Origin: Streptomyces sp. NRRL S-1022
GTDB taxonomy: Bacteria; Actinomycetota; Actinomycetes; Streptomycetales; Streptomycetaceae
Direction: 5' to 3'
Assembly: GCF_000720135.1 (NCBI RefSeq)
Contig: NZ_JOIU01000021.1
Location: 62,001-126,000 of the forward strand
Length of the DNA stretch: 64,000 bases
In this document: in pieces, positions 18,568 through 27,469 of the stretch
Numbering within the stretch: the stretch's first letter is position 1
How the letters are laid out: each line of letters begins with the position of its first letter
Program-made: the position numbers and the translations under genes
Notes under the pieces: generated by a model
What the model was told of the DNA's origin: nothing
What the model saw: only the letters and a program-made list of their open reading frames with translations
The model's database searches: none

Positions 18568-19950
18568 TCACCAGTTCACTTCGAGGTCGGAGTGCATCAG
18601 CTTCAGCACCAGCGCCGGCGGCAGCCGGTACTGGCGGCGCAGCAGCCCGGTGATCCGGCGCATGAGCCAGGCCGGGCGCCGGTCCAGCCAGTCCAGCGAC
18701 TCGTCCAGCGCGACCAGCACCCGCTCGATGTCGGCGGCGGACACGGTCAGCGGCGGGTAGAAGCGCAGCACGGGCTGGTCCATCTGCTCGTTGAGCGAAT
18801 GCCCGAGGTGGATCCCCCGGGCCGCCATCTGCATCGAGATCAGGTTCTCCACCGACGGGTTGCGGGTGCGTAGTCCGGTCATGAGCCCGATGCCGGGCGC
18901 GTCCACGAGATGGCGCGGATGCCTGCGGACCGCCCGCTTCAGGCCCTCCCGCAGCGCCCGGCCGACGGTCTCGGCCCGTTCCGGCAGGTTCCTGTCCCGC
19001 ACCTCGCGGATGGTGGCCGCGGCGGCGGCCATCGACAGGGCGGAGGCGGCGGCGCCGTCCAGCACCCCCGGGTACCACCGGGGGGACCGGCGGGCGTCGG
19101 CCAGCACCTGTGCCGTGGTGGCGACCACCGCGACGGGTACGAAGCCGCCGGTCAGCGCCTTGGACAGCAGCATGATGTCCGGTTCCACACCGGAGTGCTC
19201 GACGGCGAACATCCGGCCGGTGCGCCCGAACCCGGTCTGGATCTCGTCGGCGACGAGCAGGGTGCCGGTCTCCCGGCAGGCCGCGGCCACCTCCGGCAGG
19301 AAGCCGGCCGGCGGCACCCTCAAGTAGGCGCCGCCCAGAACCGGTTCGACGTAGACGGCGGCCACGTCACCACCGCGCACGGCTTCCCGTACGGCCCGTG
19401 CGTCACCCGGTTCCACGATCACCAGGTCGTCGTCGGCGGGTGTGAAGGCGTCGCGGTGCTCGTGCTGGCCGAGGACGGTGAGGGCGCCGAGCGTCTTGCC
19501 GTGGTAGCCGCCGGACACGATGACGATCCGGCGGCGGCCGGGGCGGGCCAGGTAGGCGGCGCGCAGGGCGATTTCGACGATCTCCGCGCCCGAGCAGCCC
19601 AGCGAGAACTCGGTGAGCCCGGCGGGCAGGATCTCCGTCAGCAGGGTGAACAGCTCGGCGGTCGCCGGGTGGACGGTCCCCGGCACCAGGGCGGGTGCGC
19701 TCTCCAGGGCGTCCAGGACCGCTGTGCGCACGGCGTCGTTCTGGTGGCCGACGAGGAAGACGCCGTAGCTCCCGGCGAAGTCCAGGGCGCGGGAGCCGTC
19801 CTCGGCGAACACCTCGGTGCCCCGGGCGTGCGACTCCAGTTGCCGCCCGGCCGCGGCCAGCATCAGCGCGGCCGTGGGGTTCCAGTGGCGGCCCAGCGTG
19901 GTGAGGACCTGTTGCCGGTCCAGGGCCGCCACGGCGGTCGCGGTGCTCAT
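18568..19950 (-). CDS. Class III (omega-type) PLP aminotransferase with C-terminal extension
   Basis: The 460-residue protein is a fold-type I class III aminotransferase. Visible motifs are DFAGSYGVFLVGHQND, CSGAEIVEIALRAA (the region that normally reads NSGSEANE), VSGGYHGKTLGALT, VADEIQTGFGRTGRMF and the PLP Lys in LLSKALTGGFVPVA. About 40 residues follow the usual end (RRPAWLMRRITGLLRRQYRL and beyond), an Arg-rich tail that most relatives lack. The ATG overlaps the stop of the upstream, lysine-less homologue by 4 bp (ATGA), so the two are probably made in equal amounts. It may add an amine to an aldehyde or ketone derived from the acyl intermediate. Confidence 0.9.
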   Translation of the reverse strand: MSTATAVAALDRQQVLTTLGRHWNPTAALMLAAAGRQLESHARGTEVFAEDGSRALDFAGSYGVFLVGHQNDAVRTAVLDALESAPALVPGTVHPATAELFTLLTEILPAGLTEFSLGCSGAEIVEIALRAAYLARPGRRRIVIVSGGYHGKTLGALTVLGQHEHRDAFTPADDDLVIVEPGDARAVREAVRGGDVAAVYVEPVLGGAYLRVPPAGFLPEVAAACRETGTLLVADEIQTGFGRTGRMFAVEHSGVEPDIMLLSKALTGGFVPVAVVATTAQVLADARRSPRWYPGVLDGAAASALSMAAAAATIREVRDRNLPERAETVGRALREGLKRAVRRHPRHLVDAPGIGLMTGLRTRNPSVENLISMQMAARGIHLGHSLNEQMDQPVLRFYPPLTVSAADIERVLVALDESLDWLDRRPAWLMRRITGLLRRQYRLPPALVLKLMHSDLEVNW

Positions 19951-21194
19951 CGTCCGGTCTCCTCGGTGTCGAGTTCCTTGAGCGCTTCGGCGAGCCGCTT
20001 GAGGATCTGGTCGGTGTCCTCCCGCTCGGCCGTGAGCGGCGGTGCGAGGGTGACCAGGCCGCCGGCCGGCTCGCGCACCAGGACGTCCCGGGCGGCCAGT
20101 GCGGCGGCGAGCCGCCGGGCGGCGCCGGTGTCCCGGGCGCGGATCCACAGCAGGGAGCCGTCGGCGTGCAGCTCGACGGAGCCGGTCCGCTCCTCGCGCA
20201 GCCGGAGGGCGGCCTGCTCGAACTCCCGCTGCGGGGTGACGAGATCGTCGCTGACCACGGCGTCGAGTACGGCGCTCACGGCGGCCGCGGAGAGCGGGCT
20301 GGCGCCGAAGGTGGAGCCGTGCAGGCTGGGGTTGCGGCGGCCGTAGACCCGCTCGTAGACGGCCCGTGTCATGACGGAGACACCCACCGGGACCGCGTCG
20401 GCGCCCAGCGTGTCGCCCAGCACCAGGACGTCCGGGAAGATGCCCAGGGCTCCGGTGCCGAGCGGCCGGCCGAGCCGGGCCGGGCCGGTGCGGCGCTCGT
20501 CGACGACGAGCAGCGCGCCGGTGCGGTGGCAGCGCTCCCGCAGCGCCACCCACCAGTCGAGGGTCAGCCGGCCGAGCGGGCGGCCGGGCGCGGCCGGGGC
20601 GACCACCACGGCCGCCACCGACTCGTCGACCTGCCCGAGCAGTTCCTCGGGCGCGCCGGCGGGAACCGTGCGCGGGCGCAGCGGGGCTGAGGGCAGCACG
20701 GTGCTCCCCGCGCCGAGCGCGCTTCCGTGGCTCAGGGTGCCGAAGTCCTCGCCCTGGATGCCGAGCGCGTACGGGCGGTCCGGGTGGGTGCCCTTGGCCA
20801 GTTTGAACGCCGAGTCCAGTGCCTCGTGACCGCTGTTGCAGAGGTACGACACCGACAGCGGCCCGGGGCAGAACTCCGCGAGGGCCGCCACGGCCCCGGC
20901 CAGCGGCCGGCTGACGAGGATCCGGCTGGAGAGCGCGACCCGGCGGGCCTGGTCGGCGATGGCGGCCCGGACTCTCGGGTGCGCGCCGCCGAATCCGCCG
21001 CTCGCGGCGTCCAGCAGCACTCTGCCGTCCCGGGTCTCGATCCGGGCGCCCTGCTGACGCGCGACCACGGGCACCGGTCGGTCCGAGGGCCTCCGGTCCT
21101 GGATCAGGTGCCGGTGGACGACGGCCGCGGGATCGGCCCGATCGGCGGACGTACCCGGGTCCGTAACTGTGGCGGATGAACGTGAAGGTTTCAT
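19947..21194 (-). CDS. Class III aminotransferase homologue lacking the PLP lysine
   Basis: The 415-residue protein keeps the class III aminotransferase frame (LLDAASGGFGGAHPRV, YLCNSGHEALDSAFKLAKG, LLVVDERRTGPARLGRPLG, FPDVLVLG). The segment that should read GKALGGG reads GDTLGAD, placing Asp261 at the Schiff-base lysine position. DEIQTGFGRTG is also changed to DERRTGPARLG. Without the lysine it should not act as a normal transaminase. It is the first gene of the leftward operon and is coupled to an intact homologue, so a pseudoenzyme partner or regulator is likely. Start ATG 21194 follows GGGAAAGGGAAG. Confidence 0.82.
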   Translation of the reverse strand: MKPSRSSATVTDPGTSADRADPAAVVHRHLIQDRRPSDRPVPVVARQQGARIETRDGRVLLDAASGGFGGAHPRVRAAIADQARRVALSSRILVSRPLAGAVAALAEFCPGPLSVSYLCNSGHEALDSAFKLAKGTHPDRPYALGIQGEDFGTLSHGSALGAGSTVLPSAPLRPRTVPAGAPEELLGQVDESVAAVVVAPAAPGRPLGRLTLDWWVALRERCHRTGALLVVDERRTGPARLGRPLGTGALGIFPDVLVLGDTLGADAVPVGVSVMTRAVYERVYGRRNPSLHGSTFGASPLSAAAVSAVLDAVVSDDLVTPQREFEQAALRLREERTGSVELHADGSLLWIRARDTGAARRLAAALAARDVLVREPAGGLVTLAPPLTAEREDTDQILKRLAEALKELDTEETGR

Positions 21195-21408
21195 CTTCCC
21201 TTTCCCATCGGACGGTTACGGCGGTCGCGGGCAGCGCGAAGCCCGGGTCGGGCCGGTGTGCCGGACGGCCGGAGCAGGTGGGTGTGAAGACGTGCGGATG
21301 GCGACGTGGGGCGCGGGCGTGGAGGAGGCGGGCAGGGGACGGGCAGGGAGCGGGGCGTCGGGCGGGGGAACGACCGGGAGGCGGGCGGCGCGGTGCCGAC
21401 GGCTCCGG

Positions 21409-22641
21409 TCAGCGCCGGAGTGAGAGGGTCGCGTCGCGGCCCGCGCCGAGCCCGATCACGGCCATCAGGACGCAGAGGCCGACGAGCACCGACAGGGGCA
21501 CGCCCCAGCCGCCGGACAGCTGGTGCAGCGCGCCGACCCCGAAGGGCCCGGCCGCGGCGAGCGCATAGCCGACGCCCTGCGACATGCTGGACAGTCCGGC
21601 GGCGCTGTCACCGTCGCCGGCGCGCAGCCCGATGAGCGTGAGGGCCAGGCTGAACGCGGCGCCCCCGACGATGCCGAGGACCACCGCCCACAGCCAGATG
21701 GTCCACATCGGCGCGGCGACCACGCCGATCAGGCCCACGGCCGTGCCGAGCGAGACGACCACACAGAAGCCCCGCTGGCCCCGGCCGCCCCGGTGGACGA
21801 AGAACGGGACGAGCATGGAACCGGCGGCCTGGAGGAAGGTGATCGCCGACATCATGTAGCCGGCCGCCTCCTCGCTCAGCCCGCGGTCGACGCAGATGGC
21901 GGGCAGCCAGCCGAAGATCACGTAGGCCAGCAGTGCCTCAAGACCGACGAAGGCGGTGACGAGCCAGGCCAGCCGGTCGCGCAACAGCGGCCGGACGGGC
22001 GCCCGCCCGCCCGCGCTCGTGCGCACAGCGCGCCTGCCGTACGGCAGCCAGGCGACGACGCCCACGACCACGGGCACGGCGAGCAGGCCCAGGGAGCCAC
22101 GCCAGTCCGTGTCCACCACGCTCTCCAGCGGGATGACCGCACCGGCCGCCGCGGCGCCGCCGAAGGTGAGGGCCATGGTGTACGTGGCCATCATCAGCGG
22201 GACCCGGTCCGGGAACTCACGCTTGATCAGACTGGGCAGCACGACGTTGGCCACCGCGATCGCACCGCCGATCACGACGGTACCGACGTACAGCAGGGCG
22301 GTCGGGTGGAGCAGCCGCACCAGGATGCCGGCGAGCAGCACGGGCAGGCAGCCGAGCAGCACGCGGTCCTCGCCGAACCGGTGCCGCAGCGCGGGGCCCA
22401 GCCCCGCGAAAACGCCCAGGCAGAGCACCGGCAGCATGGTGAGCAGGCCCGCGCCGGTGCCGGAGAGCCGCAGGTCCTTCTCGATCTGCGGGAGCAGCGG
22501 GCCGAGGCTGGTGATCGCCGGGCGGAGGTTGAGGGAGACGAGGATGATGCCGGCGATCAGACCAGCCTTGCGCACGGTGTGCGGCGCGGGCGCCGGACGG
22601 GCTGACGCGAGACCCGGTACAGGGCTGGATGGTTGAGTCAC
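21409..22641 (-). CDS. MFS transporter, CynX/NimT (cyanate-permease-like) family
   Basis: The 410-residue membrane protein has about 12 predicted hydrophobic helices and the N-terminal signature NLRPAITSLGPLLPQIEKDL typical of the CynX/NimT/YycB group. GTG 22641 is chosen because GGGAGAAGGAAG lies just upstream; a 571-residue reading has no support. It lies 214 bp beyond the start of the leftward operon on the same strand and is the last gene with a plausible link to the left cluster. It may export the product or import a small anion or amide. The substrate cannot be read from sequence. Confidence 0.85.
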   Translation of the reverse strand: MTQPSSPVPGLASARPAPAPHTVRKAGLIAGIILVSLNLRPAITSLGPLLPQIEKDLRLSGTGAGLLTMLPVLCLGVFAGLGPALRHRFGEDRVLLGCLPVLLAGILVRLLHPTALLYVGTVVIGGAIAVANVVLPSLIKREFPDRVPLMMATYTMALTFGGAAAAGAVIPLESVVDTDWRGSLGLLAVPVVVGVVAWLPYGRRAVRTSAGGRAPVRPLLRDRLAWLVTAFVGLEALLAYVIFGWLPAICVDRGLSEEAAGYMMSAITFLQAAGSMLVPFFVHRGGRGQRGFCVVVSLGTAVGLIGVVAAPMWTIWLWAVVLGIVGGAAFSLALTLIGLRAGDGDSAAGLSSMSQGVGYALAAAGPFGVGALHQLSGGWGVPLSVLVGLCVLMAVIGLGAGRDATLSLRR

Positions 22642-23266
22642 CGGACTTCTTCCTTCTCCCGCTGGTGAGGGTGTGACGGCGGTTCCTCGCCGCCGTCCCG
22701 ACGATCGTGACGCGAGACCCGGACCAGACCATCCCGTGAACGCGTGTACGGCGCGCCGCCTCACGTATGTACGGGATGCGCTCCATCGGGCAGAGCGGCA
22801 CCACTCGCCCCGGCGCAGGCCAAAGCGAGCACGGTGCGTGACGATCGGCAGGGGGGGAGGGGTCTCGCAGAGGGCCCCGAAGGCGGCCCGGCGGCCATCC
22901 GTACGCGGGGGAGGCCGCCTCCGCGAGGGGGCCGGCCGGAGGCACGGAGCGATCCGTCGCTCGTTCCGTTCCCGACCGCTTCTGAGCAGGAGGGATCGGT
23001 CCTGTCGAAGGTTCGACCGGGTGTTCGCCGTGGGTCGTCGGACTGTCGTACGACGGCTCATACCAGAGCGGGACGCTCCTCGGGGGACTTTGTCAACTGC
23101 CCACCGCACATGATGCTCAGGCAACTACTGTGAGTGGCCGTCGGGCGACGCGCGGCCGGTCCGCCGGTGCCGCCGGCCGACGCCGTGCTGCCGCACGCCC
23201 GCATCGACGCATGCCCGCGGCGCACCGCACGACGACACAGGCCCGACGGACAGTACGAGGACGCAG
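22642..23266. other. 625-bp intergenic region between divergent genes
   Basis: This gap separates the leftward MFS gene from the rightward conservon. It holds GC-rich, biased sequence with no convincing ORF on either strand by codon usage. No RNA gene, repeat or operator could be called. Promoters for both neighbours must lie here, but no clear -35/-10 pair was found. It is the boundary between the left accessory region and ordinary chromosome. Confidence 0.6.
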
Positions 23267-25945
23267 ATGTCTCACCTCCGAGCACCGGCCACCCGCGCCG
23301 ACCGCCGCGAGAGCGGCCGGCACGGGCGGCCGGTCGCCCGACCCGCTCCCGCACTGCCCGAAACCCACATACGGCCCCAGCTCATGCGGCTCGCCGTCCT
23401 GCCGCCCCTGGCGGTCGCGCTCAGCGCCACCGCCGCGGTCCTGTTCAGCATCCGCTCCACCGGCGCCCGCACCGGCCCCCTGCTGTGGGCCGTGCTCGCC
23501 GGAGCGGTCACCGTGGCCGTCGCCGGGATCCTCATCGCCGCCGTGGCCGCCGACCGCGCCGCCCGCTCGGTCGCCGACCGCGTCGACGCGCTGCGCCGCA
23601 CCGCCGCACGCGGCGAGGCCGACCTGCACGCCCTGGTCGACGCGCTCCGCCAGGGCGAGACCCCGCCGCAGCCCGGCCCGCGCCGCCGGCCGCCCGCGGA
23701 CGCCGACGACTTCGAACTGCTCGCCGCCGACCTGGCCCGCGCGTACGACGGCGCCGTCACCGCCGTCGTCCGCGCCGCCCAGCTCTCCAGCCGGGCCGGC
23801 AGCGAACAGAAGCTGGAAGTCTTCGTCAACCTGGCACGCCGGCTCCAGTCGCTCGTCCACCGGGAGATCTCGATCCTCGACGACCTGGAGAACGAGATCG
23901 AGGACCCCGACCTGCTCAAGGGCCTCTTCCACGTGGACCACCTGGCCACCCGGATCCGGCGGCACGCCGAGAACCTCGCCGTGCTCGGCGGCGCCGTCTC
24001 CCGCCGGCAGTGGAGCAACCCGGTCAGCATGACCGAGGTGCTGCGCTCCGCCATCGCCGAGGTCGAGCAGTACTCCCGGGTCAAGCTCGTGCCCCCGATC
24101 GACGGCGAACTGCGCGGCCACGCCGTCGCCGACGTCATCCACCTGCTCGCCGAACTCATCGAGAACGCCACCGTGTTCTCCGCCCCGCACACCCAGGTGC
24201 TGCTGCGCGCCAACCTCGTCACCTCCGGGCTCGCCGTGGAGGTCGAGGACCGCGGGCTGGGCATGCCCGTCGGCGAGCAGAGCCGGATGAACGCCCTGCT
24301 CGCCGATCCCGACCAGGTCAACGTCGCCAGCCTGCTGGCCGACGGCCGCATCGGCCTCTACGTCGTCTCCCAGCTCGCCCGCCGGCACCACATCCACGTA
24401 CGGCTGCAGACCAACATCTACGGCGGTGTGCAGGCCGTGCTGGTCGTCCCGCAGGCACTGCTGGGCAACGCTCCGGCAGTGCCGGTCGCCGGTGCCGGGA
24501 CGGACGTGCCGCAGCCGCAGGGCCGGCCCCCGGCGGACACCGGGGCGTCACACCAGGCAGCGGCGGCCGTGCCGGTGCCCGCGCAGGCACCGCGGAGCGG
24601 GGGCGCGTCCGGAGCGGGCAGCGCCGCCGGAGGCGGAGCCGGAGACGCCGCCGAGGCCGGGGCGGGTTCCGGGCGACGGCGGCACGCCCAGCGCGGGTCC
24701 GGGCGGCACGGGGCCGCAGGCGGTACGCGCGGACGGCACGGAGCCGTCCCCGCCCCGCTGCCCGTACGCGGCGCCCAGGAGACGCGGCCCACCCCCGCCG
24801 AGGCCGTGCCCGGCATCAGCCCCGACGACCGGCCGGCGGTGGAGGCGCACGCGGGCGTGCTGCCCACCCCGCGCGTCGGCCCGGTGCGCGGCACCATGGA
24901 CAAGCCCCGGCTGCCCCGCCGGCGCGCCCAGGAGCACATCGTGCCCCAGCTGCGCGGCGGCCCCGCCCCCCGCCAGGAGTCCGACACCGTCACCGGCCAC
25001 GACCCCGGCCTGATGGCCGCCTTCCAACGCGGCATCGGCCTCGCCGAGGCGCAGCAGGGCCTGGAGCCGGAACACGGGGCGCCCCGGCACGCGGCAACGC
25101 CGGTGGACGGGGACCCGGCTCACGGACAGCTGGGCCGGGCCCACACGGAGACCGCGCACATGGCCGGCGCGCACCTCCCGGTGGCCACGCCCGACGCCAC
25201 CGAAACGGCCCGCGTACGCCCCGGCCACGGTGGCGGCCCAGGACCCCTGGGCGCTGCGCACGGCGGCCCTTACCACCGGGGCTCGGAGCACGCGGAGCCC
25301 GGCCACAGGGAGTCCGACCACGTGGGGGCCGCGTACATGACGGCCGACCACGCGGGGCCCACCCACATGGGCTCGGATCACACGGACTCGGACCACACGG
25401 ACTCGGACCACACGGACTCGGACCACATGGGCTCGGGTCACATGAACTCAGGCCACATGGGCGCGGATTACAGCACGGGCTCTGGCCATACGGGCTCCGG
25501 CCACACGGGAGAGGACTACACGGGCTCGGGCCACACGGGAGAGGACTACACGGGCTCGGGCCACACGGGAGAGGACTACACGGGCTCGGGCCACACGGGC
25601 TCGGGCCACACGGGCTCCGGTCGCACCAACCCGACCCCCACCGCTCCGGGCCGACCGGCCCAGCACCACGCGACCCAGTACAACGCGGCCCACAGCACCG
25701 CCCCGGACCGCACCGCCCCAGACCACACGGCCCGGCCCGACACGGCCCTGCTCCACACAGCCCCGCCCCACACAGCCCCGCCCCACACAGCGCCGGAGCA
25801 CATGGCCCCGCCGCACACCTCCCCGGCCCCCATGTCCCGGGACGACATGCTCCCGGCCCCCATACCCCCAGCGCACGCCCCCTCGCCCGCGGGCGACGGT
25901 GGCCGCGGTGCCGGCCGGCCCGGGGGGAGCGCCCCGGCCGGATGA
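23267..25945 (+). CDS. cvnA: Conservon sensor-kinase-like protein CvnA with repetitive tail
   Basis: The 892-residue protein is the CvnA member of a Streptomyces conservon. It has two membrane helices (about 42-62 and 70-92), a short linker, a helical core (VNLARRLQSLVHREISILDD, HLATRIRRHAENLAVLGG) and a GHKL ATPase (LLAELIENATVFSAP, VEVEDRGLGMP, GRIGLYVVSQLARR) ending near residue 400. The remaining half is Ala/Pro/Gly-rich and disordered. It contains a His-rich repeat (about 665-785) encoded by 15-bp units, then a Pro/His segment (APPHTAPPHTAP). In conservons CvnA is thought to act with the small GTPase-like CvnD at the membrane. The catalytic part is standard; the tail is unusual. Confidence 0.9.
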   Translation: MSHLRAPATRADRRESGRHGRPVARPAPALPETHIRPQLMRLAVLPPLAVALSATAAVLFSIRSTGARTGPLLWAVLAGAVTVAVAGILIAAVAADRAARSVADRVDALRRTAARGEADLHALVDALRQGETPPQPGPRRRPPADADDFELLAADLARAYDGAVTAVVRAAQLSSRAGSEQKLEVFVNLARRLQSLVHREISILDDLENEIEDPDLLKGLFHVDHLATRIRRHAENLAVLGGAVSRRQWSNPVSMTEVLRSAIAEVEQYSRVKLVPPIDGELRGHAVADVIHLLAELIENATVFSAPHTQVLLRANLVTSGLAVEVEDRGLGMPVGEQSRMNALLADPDQVNVASLLADGRIGLYVVSQLARRHHIHVRLQTNIYGGVQAVLVVPQALLGNAPAVPVAGAGTDVPQPQGRPPADTGASHQAAAAVPVPAQAPRSGGASGAGSAAGGGAGDAAEAGAGSGRRRHAQRGSGRHGAAGGTRGRHGAVPAPLPVRGAQETRPTPAEAVPGISPDDRPAVEAHAGVLPTPRVGPVRGTMDKPRLPRRRAQEHIVPQLRGGPAPRQESDTVTGHDPGLMAAFQRGIGLAEAQQGLEPEHGAPRHAATPVDGDPAHGQLGRAHTETAHMAGAHLPVATPDATETARVRPGHGGGPGPLGAAHGGPYHRGSEHAEPGHRESDHVGAAYMTADHAGPTHMGSDHTDSDHTDSDHTDSDHMGSGHMNSGHMGADYSTGSGHTGSGHTGEDYTGSGHTGEDYTGSGHTGEDYTGSGHTGSGHTGSGRTNPTPTAPGRPAQHHATQYNAAHSTAPDRTAPDHTARPDTALLHTAPPHTAPPHTAPEHMAPPHTSPAPMSRDDMLPAPIPPAHAPSPAGDGGRGAGRPGGSAPAG
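25381..25620 (+). repeat. 15-bp periodic coding repeat (three perfect 30-bp copies inside)
   Basis: Three copies of CACGGACTCGGACCA occupy 25381-25425. A 30-bp unit beginning CCACACGGGAGAGGAC is repeated three times without mismatch at 25501-25530, 25531-25560 and 25561-25590, followed by shorter 15-bp variants to 25620. The encoded five-residue unit is Ser-Gly/Asp-His-Thr-Gly/Asp with EDYTG variants. The repeats stay in frame, so they expand or shrink the CvnA tail by multiples of five residues. Confidence 0.9.
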
Positions 25946-26022
25946 CCGCCCCCGCACCTCCACGCCGTACCCCCACCCCCAGCGCTCCCGCAGCTCTTCG
26001 TACCCCAAGGAGTCGATCCACC

Positions 26023-26457
26023 ATGGCGAGCGACGCGCCGACCGTCCCCGCATCCGACCTCGACTGGCTGCTGAGCGGCCTCGTGCAGCGCGTACCGCAC
26101 ACCTCCAGCGCGGTGCTCCTGTCCTGCGACGGGCTGGTGAAGTCCGTGCACGGCCTGGACGCCGACAGCGCCGACCACATGGCGGCCCTGGCCTCCGGCC
26201 TGTACTCCCTCGGCCGCAGCGCGGGCGTCCGGTTCGGCGACGGCGGAGAGGTCCGCCAGGTCGTCGTCGAGCTCGACTCCACGCTGCTGTTCGTGACCAC
26301 GGCCGGCTCCGGCACCTGCCTCGCCGTGCTGGCCGGCCGCGAGGCCGACGCGGCGGTGCTCGGCTACGAGATGGCGATGCTGGTCAAGAGCGTCCGCCCG
26401 TACCTGGTGACCGCTCCCCGGCAGCACGCCGTCGAATCCGCGGCGACGAGGCCTTGA
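26023..26457 (+). CDS. cvnB: Conservon roadblock/LC7 protein CvnB
   Basis: The 144-residue protein is a roadblock/LC7-domain protein (LDWLLSGLVQRVPHTSSAVL, SCDGLVKSVHGLD, MAALASGLYSLGRSAG). These resemble the MglB-type regulators of small GTPases. ATG 26023 follows AAGGAG. It lies 77 bp after cvnA and is followed without a gap by the DUF742 gene. It probably regulates the GTPase-like CvnD, by family knowledge. Confidence 0.92.
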   Translation: MASDAPTVPASDLDWLLSGLVQRVPHTSSAVLLSCDGLVKSVHGLDADSADHMAALASGLYSLGRSAGVRFGDGGEVRQVVVELDSTLLFVTTAGSGTCLAVLAGREADAAVLGYEMAMLVKSVRPYLVTAPRQHAVESAATRP

Positions 26458-26459
26458 GG

Positions 26460-26831
26460 GTGGCCGCAGCCGGCGACGGGCCCTGGCTGGACGACGCGGC
26501 GGGGCGGCTGGTGCGGCCGTTCACGGTCAGCAACGGCCGGACCAGGCCCAGCATCGCCCTCGACCTGATGTCCCAGGTGATGGCCACCGGCGTCACCCCG
26601 CTCGGCTACCTCGGTCCCGAGCACGCCCAGGCACTCGACCTGTGCCGCGCGCCCGTCTCGGTCGCCGAGGTCGCCGCCCAGCTGAAGCTGCCCGCCGTGG
26701 TCACCAAGGTGCTCCTGTCGGACCTGGTCGACTGCGGTGCGCTGACCACCAAGCCGCCCGTCCACCACCACACACCCACTGACCGGTCTCTGCTGGAGGC
26801 AGTGCTCGATGGACTACGACGACAGCTCTGA
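26460..26831 (+). CDS. cvnC: Conservon DUF742 protein CvnC
   Basis: The 123-residue protein is a DUF742 member, recognised by AGRLVRPFTVSNGRTRPS, LDLCRAPVSVAEVAAQLKLP and the C-terminal LLEAVLDGLRRQL. It looks like a winged-helix fold. GTG 26460 is preferred, with GAGG about 8 bp upstream. A TTG at 26454 that overlaps the cvnB stop is the alternative. Its end overlaps cvnD by 23 bp. The standard gene order cvnA-B-C-D is complete here. Confidence 0.9.
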   Translation: MAAAGDGPWLDDAAGRLVRPFTVSNGRTRPSIALDLMSQVMATGVTPLGYLGPEHAQALDLCRAPVSVAEVAAQLKLPAVVTKVLLSDLVDCGALTTKPPVHHHTPTDRSLLEAVLDGLRRQL

Positions 26832-27408
26832 CCCGTTCCCGACCGCGCTGAAGATCCTGGTCGCGGGCGGGTTCGGGGCCGGCAAGACCACTTTCGTGGG
26901 AGCGGTCAGCGAGATCGCGCCGCTCAGCACGGAGGAGCTGCTCACCGCGGTCAGCGTCGGCACGGACAGTCTCGACGGCGTCGAGAACAAGATGGAGACC
27001 ACGGTCGCCATGGACTTCGGCCGGATCACCCTCGATCCGGAACACGTGCTGTACCTGTTCGGCACACCCGGGCAGGAGCGGTTCTGGTTCATGTGGGACG
27101 AGCTGTCCGAGGGCGCGCTCGGCGCGGTGATCCTCGCCGACACCCGGCGCCTGCAGGACTGCTTCGCCGCCGTGGACTTCTTCGAGGAGCGCGGGCTCGC
27201 CTTCATCGTCGCCGTCAACGAGTTCGACGGCGCCCACCGCTACGACCCCGAGGAGGTGCGGGCCGCCATCGACCTCGACCCGGAGGTCCCGGTGGTCCGC
27301 TGCGACGCCCGGATCTCCAGCTCCGGCGTCCAGACCCTGCTCGTCCTCGTCCGTCACCTCCTCGCCCACGCCCCGGCGACCGCGCCCAGCCACGGCGCCC
27401 ACATGTGA
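26809..27408 (+). CDS. cvnD: Conservon small GTPase-like protein CvnD
   Basis: The 199-residue protein is an MglA-like ATP/GTP-binding protein. It has the P-loop AGGFGAGKTTFVGA (about 19-32), TTVAMDFGRI, the switch-II region LFGTPGQERFWFMWDEL and the base-recognition motif NEFDG (NKxD variant). It starts inside the end of cvnC. CvnD proteins are thought to switch with CvnB and CvnA in G-protein-like signalling linked to development. Confidence 0.93.
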   Translation: MDYDDSSDPFPTALKILVAGGFGAGKTTFVGAVSEIAPLSTEELLTAVSVGTDSLDGVENKMETTVAMDFGRITLDPEHVLYLFGTPGQERFWFMWDELSEGALGAVILADTRRLQDCFAAVDFFEERGLAFIVAVNEFDGAHRYDPEEVRAAIDLDPEVPVVRCDARISSSGVQTLLVLVRHLLAHAPATAPSHGAHM

Positions 27409-27469
27409 TCCCGTACTACCGCCCACGGAGCCGCTATATGAGGTACGCCCACCGCGCCGGAGCCCGGCC

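Noticed and set aside
25381..25620. CRISPR-like array
   Set aside because: The repeats are 15-bp periodic without unique spacers, lie in frame inside cvnA, and no cas gene is present.
24990..26315. 441-codon minus-strand frame rich in Cys-Gly-Pro-Ser repeats
   Set aside because: It is only the complement of the CvnA repeat region. The regular Cys/Pro pattern mirrors the 15-bp unit and has no ribosome-binding site.
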